From NCBI GenBank assembly GCA_003152795.1, contig PMBA01000041.1:1-5546 (forward strand): 5,546 bases of DNA, in the 5' to 3' direction. The notes beneath the pieces are model-generated. The model was not told the DNA's origin. It did not search any database and was given only the letters and a program-made list of their open reading frames with translations. Numbering within the stretch: the first letter of the stretch is position 1; the number at the start of each line of letters is the position of its first letter. Position numbers and translations under genes: made by a program. Positions 1-5,452 of this stretch are shown here, piece after piece. Source of the stretch: Acidobacteriaceae bacterium (GTDB lineage: Bacteria > Acidobacteriota > Terriglobia > Terriglobales > Acidobacteriaceae).

Positions 1-18
1 CCCACTTTGATCACACCT

Positions 19-26
19 CCGCGTCC
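19..26. repeat. Target-site duplication, left copy
   Basis: CCGCGTCC directly abuts the first base of the left inverted repeat and is identical to 5521-5528. A chance match of 8 bases exactly adjacent to both ends is very unlikely, so this marks the insertion point. The implied empty site is positions 1-26 joined to 5529 onward. Confidence 0.85.
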
Positions 27-82
27 GGTACTGTCCTAACTAGGACACTCGCGGGTTGGGCGCGGCGAAATTAGGACACTGG
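27..82 (+). repeat. Left end of the element: terminal inverted repeat and subterminal sites
   Basis: The terminal repeat GGTACTGTCCTAAC (27-40) is the exact reverse complement of 5507-5520. Two further sites follow in the opposite orientation: TAGGACA at 41-47 and TTAGGACA at 71-78. The first of these makes a perfect 7-bp palindrome with the tip itself, TGTCCTA-AC-TAGGACA (32-47). Repeated sites like these are typical of transposase binding ends. The left and right ends are organised differently. Confidence 0.8.
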
Positions 83-215
83 AGCTGCAAGTTCCCGTGC
101 TCGCGATTGGGTTTCCCAGAGACATTGGCGGCGTCGGCATTCGTCAGACCACCAGCCCATCGAATCCATTGACTTAGCGCGATACGCTATCATGAGAATT
201 ATCATCGACTCGCGC

Positions 216-244
216 TTGACAAGGCCGGGCGCGCCTGCGATAAC
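216..244 (+). promoter_or_regulatory. Sigma70-type promoter for the 286-1128 gene
   Basis: A perfect -35 box, TTGACA (216-221), is followed by a 17-bp spacer and a -10 box GATAAC (239-244, four of six consensus bases). The predicted start lies near 251, leaving a leader of about 35 nt with a purine-rich ribosome site (AGAGGGG, 274-280) 5 bases before the ATG. A small inverted repeat, GCTAA-AG-TTAGC (248-259), sits over the predicted start of transcription and could be an operator. Confidence 0.6.
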
Positions 245-285
245 GTAGCTAAAGTTAGCAAGCAAGCTATCGCAGAGGGGTCGCC

Positions 286-1128
286 ATGAGCAATAACGAG
301 TCACCGAAAGAGACAGTCACCGTCGAGAAAGAGCGTACACCACGCGACCGCAGCCCAAACTATCCGTCGCTGAAATTCAGTAGGGCGCTGGATGGAGCCA
401 AGAAGATTTGGGAACAAGAGAAGCGCCATCCGGTCAACGTGGACGTTGCCTCCAAGCACCTGGGGTACAAGAAGGCGAATGGGGTCACGTTGCCGATGGT
501 CGGCGCCATGAAGAAGTATGGTCTCCTGGTGTCGGCCGGGAAAGAGAATGTGCGCGTCTCCGATGACGCCCACACCATGTTCCTGTACCCCGACGGCGAG
601 CCTGAAGCGCTTGCGATCAAGAGGCGGCTTGCCATGAAGCCAGCCTTGTTCGTCGAGGTCCTGACCAAATTCCCTGATGGCCTTCCGTCTGATGCGAACT
701 TGCGTGCACGTCTTCAAACCGACGAGTGGGGGTTCACCAACGAGAAGGCCGCCGACAACTTTATCGCCGCTCTGCGTGAGGCGGTTGAAATCGCCAACGA
801 GAACGTGGTTGCGGATGGCGCTAATGATGTGGATAATGGCGGAGAAACTGCCACGGAGCCACCGATGCCGCAAAGCACTACAAACCAGATAGTTCCAAAG
901 ACTGCCCCGATTCCATCCTCTCAGATCGCAACCTCACCGACTACGCCCATTCTCGGTGAAGAGGAGCACCTTCGAGCGCGGCTAGCCGACAATCGAATGG
1001 TTCGCGTCCTCTTTCGTGGTGAACCGCCAACCCAGGACGAAATCGAGCAGCTGATCGGGCTTCTGAAACTCAGCAAAGACCAGTATCCCAAGAAGGGGGA
1101 GAAGACCGGTCAAGGAGGTTCCCCCTAG
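286..1128 (+). CDS. Conserved protein of unknown function with winged-helix-like N-terminal domain
   Basis: This 280-residue soluble protein has no signal peptide or membrane segment. Residues about 25-170 resemble a family of bacterial hypothetical proteins (DUF5343-like; from memory, no search run). Shared features are a 'YPSL...ALDGAKKIW' helix, a conserved 'ASKHLGY' region, then 'AMKKYGLL' and 'VRVSDDA', which look like the recognition helix and wing of a winged helix, then 'PALFVEVLTKFPDGLPSDANLR' and a 'GFTNEKAADNF' segment. Residues about 185-230 are a low-complexity Pro/Thr/Ser linker, and 235-275 form a second small domain ('VRVLFRGEPPTQDEIEQLIGLLKL'). The ATG at 286 is supported by AGAGGGG just upstream and the promoter at 216-244. 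It is the first gene inside the left end. A DNA-binding or regulatory role is a guess from the fold; the true function is unknown. Confidence 0.8.
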   Translation: MSNNESPKETVTVEKERTPRDRSPNYPSLKFSRALDGAKKIWEQEKRHPVNVDVASKHLGYKKANGVTLPMVGAMKKYGLLVSAGKENVRVSDDAHTMFLYPDGEPEALAIKRRLAMKPALFVEVLTKFPDGLPSDANLRARLQTDEWGFTNEKAADNFIAALREAVEIANENVVADGANDVDNGGETATEPPMPQSTTNQIVPKTAPIPSSQIATSPTTPILGEEEHLRARLADNRMVRVLFRGEPPTQDEIEQLIGLLKLSKDQYPKKGEKTGQGGSP

Positions 1129-1137
1129 AAACACGAA

Positions 1138-1159
1138 AGCCCGGCTTGCCGGCCGGGCT
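1138..1159 (+). terminator. GC-rich hairpin after the first gene, terminator-like
   Basis: AGCCCGGC (1138-1145) pairs perfectly with GCCGGGCT (1152-1159) around a 6-nt loop, starting 9 bases after the TAG stop. A run of A precedes the stem but only a short T-poor tract follows (CCCGATTT). It is therefore a weak intrinsic terminator or an mRNA 3'-end stabiliser. Confidence 0.45.
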
Positions 1160-1172
1160 CCCGATTTCTTCC

Positions 1173-1419
1173 ACAGATGGACGGGGATACGCCCCGAGAG
1201 GAAGTGCGAGGAATTTTGGAGGACCCCTCGTACTTCCGAGGCTACCCGCACGCTCCCCGTCTGTCAACCTCGAACCCCTCAAACCCAGTGCGTGCGACGG
1301 AGGTCGCGGGAAAATGCTGCGTGCTCGAATGAACAGACCATAGGAACGGGGAAGATGGGCGGCGGGTAAGGTGAAGTTGGCCCCGATCTGGCGCTACGGC
1401 GCTGGGTCGGGGCTTCCCC
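1173..1419 (+). ncRNA. Candidate structured RNA between the first two genes (unrecognised)
   Basis: This stretch has no convincing coding frame but a dense set of complementary segments on the + strand. A 12-bp stem (1200-1211 with 1226-1237, one G-U pair, 14-nt loop) is enclosed by GACGGGGA (1180-1187) pairing with TCCCCGTC (1254-1261). A competing local hairpin CGGGG-ATACG-CCCCG (1182-1196) uses the same bases. Further on are GCGAC-GGAG-GTCGC (1294-1307), a long-range 7-bp match TACCCGC (1243-1249) with GCGGGTA (1362-1368), and GGGGAAG (1348-1354) with CTTCCCC (1413-1419) enclosing the UACG hairpin. I do not recognise an Rfam class. It could be a trans-acting RNA, a 5' leader controlling the HTH gene, or a set of unrelated hairpins. 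No clear promoter was found for it. Confidence 0.35.
1379..1414 (+). terminator. 16-bp hairpin with UACG tetraloop upstream of the HTH gene (terminator or attenuator-like)
   Basis: Bases 1379-1394 pair continuously with 1399-1414, with four G-U wobbles and no bulge, and are closed by C-UACG-G (loop 1395-1398), a member of the exceptionally stable UNCG tetraloop class. The stem is followed by CTTCCCCATTTTC, an interrupted T tract, so it may terminate transcription poorly or act as a conditional attenuator. It lies about 40 bases before the ATG of the small HTH gene. TTCCCC just after the stem can also pair back with GGGGAAG at 1348-1354, giving two alternative folds. Confidence 0.45.
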
Positions 1420-1453
1420 ATTTTCGGCCCGCATCTTGCTGGGGATCGCGGTC

Positions 1454-1714
1454 ATGACCAAGACTACGCGCCCTCCTCGTTCCCGCGCTCCGAAGCAGGA
1501 ACGCACCGACGTGCTCGCCGTTGCCATCCGGGAATGCGAGCGGAAGATCCTCGCGGAATATCTCGCCAAGAACGATGGCCACGTCGGGAAAACCGCCGAA
1601 GCGCTGGGCCTGAGCAGGCGGGCGCTTGAGTACAAGATCGAAGCTCATGGCCTTCGTGGAGACGCCTCGAAAGCACGCGAGGAAGCTGGAATAGGCGGCC
1701 CACGCATCGCATAA
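1454..1714 (+). CDS. Small Fis-type (HTH_8-like) helix-turn-helix protein
   Basis: This 86-residue basic protein has one helical DNA-binding domain at residues about 25-68. The first helix is 'CERKILAEYLAKNDGHV', then 'GKTAEALGLS' and the recognition helix 'RRALEYKIEAHGLR', matching the pattern of the Fis/NtrC C-terminal HTH (G-x-x-x-x-A-A-x-x-L-G-[IL]-S-x-x-x-L). The first 20 residues are a Lys/Arg/Pro-rich tail and the last 18 are unstructured-looking. The ATG at 1454 is chosen over a TTG at 1436 because GGGGA (1441-1445) sits 8 bases ahead of it. Its stop codon lies within the first copy of the palindrome array, directly upstream of the transposase. It is thus a good candidate for a local regulator or a host-factor-like helper of transposition, both inferred. 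Confidence 0.7.
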   Translation: MTKTTRPPRSRAPKQERTDVLAVAIRECERKILAEYLAKNDGHVGKTAEALGLSRRALEYKIEAHGLRGDASKAREEAGIGGPRIA

Positions 1715-1884
1715 AAAGTGCGCAACTATGTTCACATCTAGCGTAACCAGTTGCGCACCTACCTACACAATGATATTACGCACTTACGTGCACAGGTCGT
1801 TTTGGGCTGCGCATTCCTCTTCGCACCATTGTGCAAGCAACTGCATAACTATGGGAAATCACGTTGTGCAGTTACGTGCACAAC
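1704..1884. promoter_or_regulatory. Array of five imperfect 22-bp palindromes (candidate operators) upstream of the transposase
   Basis: The consensus is GTTGYGCA-N6-TGCACAAC. Copies: 1704-1726 (right half TGCGCAAC, left half degenerate, spacer 7); 1750-1771 (GTTGCGCA, TACACAAT); 1775-1796 (ATTACGCA, TGCACAGG); 1828-1849 (ATTGTGCA, TGCATAAC); 1863-1884 (GTTGTGCA, TGCACAAC, a perfect 8-bp inverted repeat). Copies two and three are in tandem at a 25-bp step. Separately, GTGCGCAACT (1718-1727) and AGTTGCGCAC (1749-1758) form a perfect 10-bp inverted repeat across copies one and two. The array ends 29 bases before the transposase ATG. Dyad sites in a promoter region imply a dimeric DNA-binding protein; the adjacent HTH protein or the transposase are the candidates. 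Confidence 0.65.
1751..1779 (+). promoter_or_regulatory. Possible extended -10 promoter within the palindrome array
   Basis: TTGCGC (1751-1756), a 17-bp spacer and TATTAC (1774-1779) with a TG at 1771-1772 make a weak -35 and an extended -10. It overlaps palindromes two and three, so a bound regulator would occlude it. If real, it drives the transposase-methyltransferase operon. Confidence 0.3.
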
Positions 1885-1913
1885 CTGGCCTCGCATATGC
1901 AGTACCCCAAGTC

Positions 1914-2861
1914 ATGAACTCGCTGCCACTCACCAAGAAGGTCCAAGTCATCTCGGCTCTCGTCGAGGGTTCTTCGATCCGTTCGACGGAGCGGCTGACC
2001 GCCACCCACCGCGACACGATCATGCGGCTCGGACGGGACGTGGGCGAAGGCTGCGAGAAGCTGCATGACCGCCTCTTCCGCGACCTCCAGGTCAACGTGT
2101 TGGAAGTCGACGAACTGTGGTCATACATCGCGAAGAAGCAAGCTCGGCTTCAGCCCGGCGATTCCTCGGAGTGGGGCGACTCCTACACGTTCGTTGGCCT
2201 GGACGCCAACCGCAAGGCTATCGTGTCCTACTCGGTCGCGCATCGGGACGGTGAATCGACCGACGCTTTCTGCGCCGACCTGCGCGCCCGCATCCTGAAC
2301 CGTCCGCAGATTTCGAGCGATGGTTTCGTTCCCTACATCGCGGCCATCGAAGCGGCTTTCGGCGCCGATGTCGACTACGGCCAGATCGTCAAGGAGTACG
2401 CCGGCTCTACCGCCGTGGTGCCCGTCTCCCATCGCTACTCTCCACCGCGCGTCGTGCGCACGGAGCGGATAAGAGTTGCGGGACACCCTGACACCGACAA
2501 GATCAGCACGTCCTTCGTGGAACGGAACAACCTCAACTTCCGCATGGGCAACCGTCGCTTTACGAGGCTGACGAACGCTTTCAGCAAGAAGCTGCGCAAC
2601 CACGCGGCCTCCGTGGCGCTTTGGGTCGCGTACTACAACCTCTGCCGCGTCCACGCGACGCTGCGCACGACTCCGGCCATGGCGATGGGCGTGACCGACC
2701 ACATCTGGACCGTCGAGGAGCTGATCGTCGCGGCGCTGGCGAAGGACCCCAGCCCGGAGGCGCCGAGAACCCCGCCCTGTGATGAGCCCGATGGCACCCC
2801 GGCTGTCACCCGCGCGCCTGCGCGTTTCACCGTCTTGCGCGGTGGGAAGGATGTAGAGTGA
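1914..2861 (+). CDS. IS1-family DDE transposase
   Basis: This 315-residue protein catalyses DNA cleavage and strand transfer at the element ends. Residues 1-55 carry a helix-turn-helix ('KVQVISALVEGSSIRSTERLTATHRDTIMRL'). The catalytic core follows: D66 in 'VLEVDELWSYIAKKQ', D136 in 'ISSDGFVPY' and E203 in 'SFVERNNLNFR', corresponding to the DE.W, TDG and ER.NLN motifs of IS1 InsB. The Arg-rich 'RRFTRLTNAFSKKLRNH' helix and 'YYNLCRVH' complete the family pattern. All three acidic residues are present, so it should be active. A Pro-rich tail (about 275-315) ends in 'FTVLRGG'. The frame is open upstream to 1728, but family members begin close to 'MNSLPLTKK', so ATG 1914 is preferred although no clear Shine-Dalgarno precedes it. 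It is a single frame, unlike the frameshifted insAB of classical IS1. Its TGA overlaps the methyltransferase ATG. Confidence 0.88.
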   Translation: MNSLPLTKKVQVISALVEGSSIRSTERLTATHRDTIMRLGRDVGEGCEKLHDRLFRDLQVNVLEVDELWSYIAKKQARLQPGDSSEWGDSYTFVGLDANRKAIVSYSVAHRDGESTDAFCADLRARILNRPQISSDGFVPYIAAIEAAFGADVDYGQIVKEYAGSTAVVPVSHRYSPPRVVRTERIRVAGHPDTDKISTSFVERNNLNFRMGNRRFTRLTNAFSKKLRNHAASVALWVAYYNLCRVHATLRTTPAMAMGVTDHIWTVEELIVAALAKDPSPEAPRTPPCDEPDGTPAVTRAPARFTVLRGGKDVE

Positions 2862-3820
2862 TGCGAATTTCGCCGATGGGAGCAACTTCGCAAGGCCGCC
2901 AGCCGAAAGGGAAACGAAAGGGAAAGCCCGCATCAAGGGCTGGTGGCTCAATCATGCTCGGAGAAGATCTCGAAATCGTGCAGGGGGACTCCCGGAAGGT
3001 CCTGGCCTCCATTCCAGATGGCACGTTTCAGTGCTGCATTACCAGCCCGCCCTACTGGGGCCTTAGAGACTACAGCGTCGCCGGACAGATCGGCGCGGAG
3101 GCGCTGATCGATGACTACCTGGCCGATCTTGTTGCCATCTTCCGAGAGGTGAGGCGAACCTTGCGCGACGACGGAACGCTCTGGTTGAATATCGGAGATT
3201 CCTTCACCAGCGGAGATCGTGGATGGCGAGCACCTGACAAGAAGAACCAAGCGCGAGCGATGACCTACAGACCGCCGACTCCGCAGGGGCTCAAACCCAA
3301 GGATCTGATCGGAGTGCCGTGGCGGTTGGCTCTCGCGCTCCAACGGGATGGATGGTTCCTCCGGTCTGACATCATTTGGAACAAGCCAAACTGCCAGCCC
3401 GAATCCGTGAAGGACCGTCCTACCCGCTCGCACGAGTACGTCTTCCTGATGAGCAAATCAGAATCGTACTTCTACGACTACGTGGCCATTCGCGAACCTG
3501 CCGTGAACGGCGACGCGAAGAATCGGCGGTCGGTCTGGAATATCAACACCAACGGCTTTCATGGTGCCCACTTCGCGGTTTTTCCGCCCGAGCTGGTTCG
3601 TCTGTGTCTCCTTGGCGGCTCAAGACTAGGGGATTGCATCCTTGATCCGTTCTTCGGGGCGGGGACGGTCGGCATCGTCTGCCGCGAACAGCAACGACGG
3701 TGCGTCGGGATCGAACTCAGCCCGGAGTACGTGAAGATCGCGAAGGAGCGTATTGACAAGGCAGCCGCCCAGGCCATCTTGCCGTTTCAATCGTTGATCT
3801 CGAACGCCCACTCGGCATGA
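2861..3820 (+). CDS. Beta-class DNA methyltransferase, probably N4-cytosine, partner of the SmaI-like endonuclease
   Basis: The enzyme transfers a methyl group from S-adenosylmethionine to DNA bases, protecting host sites from the neighbouring endonuclease. Numbered from the ATG at 2954, catalytic motif IV is 'TSPPYWGLRDY' (30-40) and the AdoMet-binding motif I 'DPFFGAGTVGI' (231-241) comes near the C-terminus, the order that defines the beta class; SPPY is usual for N4-cytosine enzymes. 'RSHEYVFLMSKS' (158-169) and 'GIELSPEYVKIAKERI' (252-267) are also typical. The ATG at 2861 overlaps the transposase stop (TGATG) and has GGAAGG 10 bases upstream, giving 319 residues with a basic 31-residue N-terminal extension. 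The ATG at 2954 gives 288 residues, closer to the size I recall for M.SmaI, with a weaker GGTGG site. The 3' end overlaps the convergent endonuclease gene by 34 bp. Confidence 0.9.
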   Translation: MRISPMGATSQGRQPKGKRKGKPASRAGGSIMLGEDLEIVQGDSRKVLASIPDGTFQCCITSPPYWGLRDYSVAGQIGAEALIDDYLADLVAIFREVRRTLRDDGTLWLNIGDSFTSGDRGWRAPDKKNQARAMTYRPPTPQGLKPKDLIGVPWRLALALQRDGWFLRSDIIWNKPNCQPESVKDRPTRSHEYVFLMSKSESYFYDYVAIREPAVNGDAKNRRSVWNINTNGFHGAHFAVFPPELVRLCLLGGSRLGDCILDPFFGAGTVGIVCREQQRRCVGIELSPEYVKIAKERIDKAAAQAILPFQSLISNAHSA

Positions 3821-4584
3821 ACGGTGCAGAGGTCTTTCCGCAAGTGTCTGATCTGAAGTTTCCGTTCCGTGCCGCCGTCGAAGTAGAGCTGTAGTCTGAG
3901 CGTCCCTTCCGGGCCATGAACGTCGCAGTAGCCAGGCTTGGGATTCTGTTTGCTGTCTTCGCAGATGCGCAACTTCCCGCGCCTTGCCTCCAGAAGAAGA
4001 GCCTTCGGGATCTCCACCAGCTCGTATCGCCATGCCGACGATGGCGGTTTGGCCAGGCATCGCAGGGTGAGAATTCTATCGTAAGCACGCATATGGCTCA
4101 CGAATTGCGCTCGCAGGTCCTCAAGCTCCCACCGACCCTTACCAAGTTCCATGAACTTCGAGATGTGGATCTCGTGTTCGTGTATTCCTCTATCGGCCTG
4201 GGTCTTCAACGAGAACGGCACGCCATCAATCGTGATGTCGTGCCCAGGATTCCCCTTGCCAGCCAGGATCGCTGTCCGCCCAGAGAGCCCCAAAGTTTTC
4301 TCGAATGCGTACTCGAAGCGATCTTTTGATAGTGGCTCCTTGGAAAAGCAGTGATGCACGCGCAGCGCGTCTCCGAAGTCACGCAGCAGCCCGGCGTCTA
4401 CCAGATCCGATCCTGGGTTCCGCCAGATCTTGACCATCGATGTCCGAAACTGTTTCACGACCCGCTCGATTGAATCGAGTTGGGCATCGGTGAGATCTCG
4501 GAGCAGCTTGCAGAGCGCGCGGACGCACTCCTCGCGGTCGTGTCTGGGCACCACGCGCCGGGTTATACCGGCTAACCTGACCAC
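3787..4584 (-). CDS. SmaI-like type II restriction endonuclease (predicted CCCGGG)
   Basis: This 265-residue protein should cut unmethylated CCCGGG in invading DNA. The central segment 'GNPGHDITIDGVPFSLKTQAD' (111-131) is a PD-(D/E)xK nuclease core, with D116 and K127 as likely catalytic residues; the place usually held by D/E two before the Lys is Ser125. Blocks I recall as shared with Serratia SmaI include 'NPGHDITIDG', 'MELGKG' (145-150), 'YELVEIPKALLLEA' (187-200), 'PKPGY' (215-219) and 'LYFDGGTERKLQI' (233-245). SmaI is about 247 residues, so the gene is full length. The start is a GTG at 4582-4584 without a strong ribosome site; GTG codons at 4552-4554 and 4549-4551 are alternatives. 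It is transcribed towards the methyltransferase and from its own promoter. No helix-turn-helix C (controller) protein of the classical kind is adjacent. Confidence 0.88.
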   Translation of the reverse strand: MVRLAGITRRVVPRHDREECVRALCKLLRDLTDAQLDSIERVVKQFRTSMVKIWRNPGSDLVDAGLLRDFGDALRVHHCFSKEPLSKDRFEYAFEKTLGLSGRTAILAGKGNPGHDITIDGVPFSLKTQADRGIHEHEIHISKFMELGKGRWELEDLRAQFVSHMRAYDRILTLRCLAKPPSSAWRYELVEIPKALLLEARRGKLRICEDSKQNPKPGYCDVHGPEGTLRLQLYFDGGTERKLQIRHLRKDLCTVHAEWAFEIND

Positions 4585-4718
4585 ATGGAAGTTTCCGGCA
4601 CAGGCTGAACGGATAATCAGTCAAGAAAATCCCAAGAAAACCGAGGACCTGGTAAGAGGATGGTGATCAGCGTTACCCAAGCGCGTCATCCGTCATCCAA
4701 GCCGCGAGGATGTGCGGG

Positions 4719-4727
4719 TGGTAAAAT
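4719..4727 (+). promoter_or_regulatory. Extended -10 promoter for the small two-gene module
   Basis: TG-G-TAAAAT (TG at 4719-4720, -10 box 4722-4727, five of six consensus bases) forms an extended -10 element, with no good -35. Transcription would begin near 4734, just ahead of a strong Shine-Dalgarno, AAGGAG (4738-4743), placed 9 bases before ATG 4753. This arrangement argues against the in-frame upstream ATGs at 4660 and 4726. The rest of 4585-4718 is the divergent spacer to the endonuclease gene, where I see only a short direct repeat of GTCATCC (4685-4691 and 4692-4698). Confidence 0.4.
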
Positions 4728-4752
4728 GAAAAGTCCGAAGGAGAAAGCGATC

Positions 4753-5064
4753 ATGCCGAGCGAACTCAAGATCAGTGTCCTCCTGAAAAAGGAAGGCCCG
4801 TTCTGGGTAGCCCAATGCCTTCAGCACGATGTAGCTGGGCAAGGAAAGTCAATTCCTGATGCATGTTATCAGGTGGAGCGCGCCGTCTTTGGCCACGTGG
4901 CCTATGACATCGCCAATGGCATCGAACCACTAAGCAAGCTGGGAAAGGCACCGGCCGAATACTGGACCCTGTGGGGCAAGGCCGAGCCGATGTGCAAGCG
5001 CCCGGCCGATCCGTTTGGCTCCGACGAGACCGCATTTATTTATCCGGAGATCCGCGTGGGATAG
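4753..5064 (+). CDS. HicB-like antitoxin-type protein
   Basis: This 103-residue protein begins with a segment typical of the HicB partial RNase H-like fold: strands 'ELKISVLLKKEGPFWVAQCLQHDVAGQGKS' followed by the helix 'IPDACYQVERAVFGHVAYDIANG' (residues about 3-56). In HicB this domain binds and neutralises the partner toxin. No C-terminal DNA-binding domain (HTH or ribbon-helix-helix) is evident; the tail 'KAEPMCKRPADPFGS...' is unlike classical HicB. The start is set by AAGGAG at 4738-4743. The next gene begins 4 bases after its stop, so the two are translated as a unit. The antitoxin role is inferred from the domain and gene pairing. Confidence 0.65.
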   Translation: MPSELKISVLLKKEGPFWVAQCLQHDVAGQGKSIPDACYQVERAVFGHVAYDIANGIEPLSKLGKAPAEYWTLWGKAEPMCKRPADPFGSDETAFIYPEIRVG

Positions 5065-5068
5065 GCGC

Positions 5069-5359
5069 ATGGCCTATCCCTTCGCACAATGGCCAACCCT
5101 GGCCGGATTCATCGCTCGTGTGAAAGCCGATTTCAAGGGCGTAGAGATTCAGCCGAAGCCTGTACTCTTCGGCCCAAGAGGCCCGACCACGATAGTCGGA
5201 TTGAAGGTTGGTGAACGGGTAGCGATCTTGCCGGAAGATGATGGGCGGAGAATGCCCCCTTCTGTCGTTAGGTCACTCTGCAACAGGCTTGGAATCGATC
5301 CCGAAGTTTTTGGCTTCACATTGTCGGACTGGGATGAAGATCCGGATCCTCCCAACTAG
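5069..5359 (+). CDS. Small conserved protein paired with the HicB-like gene, putative toxin partner
   Basis: This 96-residue soluble protein is read from an ATG 4 bases after the HicB-like stop, with a GGGATAGG stretch as ribosome site. Its C-terminal half ('VAILPEDDGRRMPPSVVRSLCNRLGI', 51-76) loosely recalls the end of HicA, where a strand and a turn lead into a helix starting 'xxTxRxIL'. The protein contains no histidine at all, so it lacks the catalytic His of HicA mRNA interferases. The final residues are strongly acidic ('DWDEDPDPPN'). It may be a divergent or non-catalytic partner rather than a HicA nuclease. Gene order (antitoxin-like first) is the reverse of the common hicAB order. 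Function is uncertain. Confidence 0.6.
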   Translation: MAYPFAQWPTLAGFIARVKADFKGVEIQPKPVLFGPRGPTTIVGLKVGERVAILPEDDGRRMPPSVVRSLCNRLGIDPEVFGFTLSDWDEDPDPPN

Positions 5360-5393
5360 GATCCGGGAAACTCCGCCTTGCCAACCGTGGCAA
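5341..5393 (+). terminator. Two hairpins at the end of the small-gene operon
   Basis: CCGGATCC (5342-5349) pairs perfectly with GGATCCGG (5359-5366), with a T-G pair extending the stem, so the stop codon TAG (5357-5359) lies in the loop and at the stem edge. A second hairpin, TTGCCA-ACCG-TGGCAA (5378-5393), follows; its right arm can alternatively pair with TTGCCAC at 5405-5411. Neither has a T run, so this is at best an inefficient intrinsic terminator or an mRNA-stabilising end. Confidence 0.35.
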
Positions 5394-5452
5394 AACCACA
5401 CACATTGCCACATGCGTTAGGTGGATAGTGCCGCAGGTTTTCTGGGTATCAC

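Noticed and set aside
1146..1343. Short frames in the gap between the first two genes
   Set aside because: They overlap the paired RNA segments, have no ribosome site of note and no recognisable protein features.
1704..1884. CRISPR-like array
   Set aside because: The repeats are short, divergent, in both orientations and unevenly spaced, with no spacer pattern and no cas genes; they read as operator-type dyads.
1728..1913. N-terminal extension of the transposase back to 1728 (62 extra residues)
   Set aside because: The added sequence runs through the palindrome array, has no domain character, and family members start near residue MNSLPL; the frame is open by chance.
2121..2951. Long minus-strand frame (276 codons) opposite the transposase
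   Set aside because: It is a GC-rich antisense shadow of the transposase; composition is Arg/Val-rich with no family resemblance.
3916..4354. Open frames on the + strand inside the endonuclease gene
   Set aside because: They are shadows of the clearly conserved minus-strand endonuclease and lack recognisable domains or ribosome sites.
4660..4752. Longer start for the HicB-like gene at ATG 4660 or 4726
   Set aside because: Neither has a good ribosome site, 4726 lies inside the extended -10 box, and AAGGAG is ideally placed for ATG 4753.
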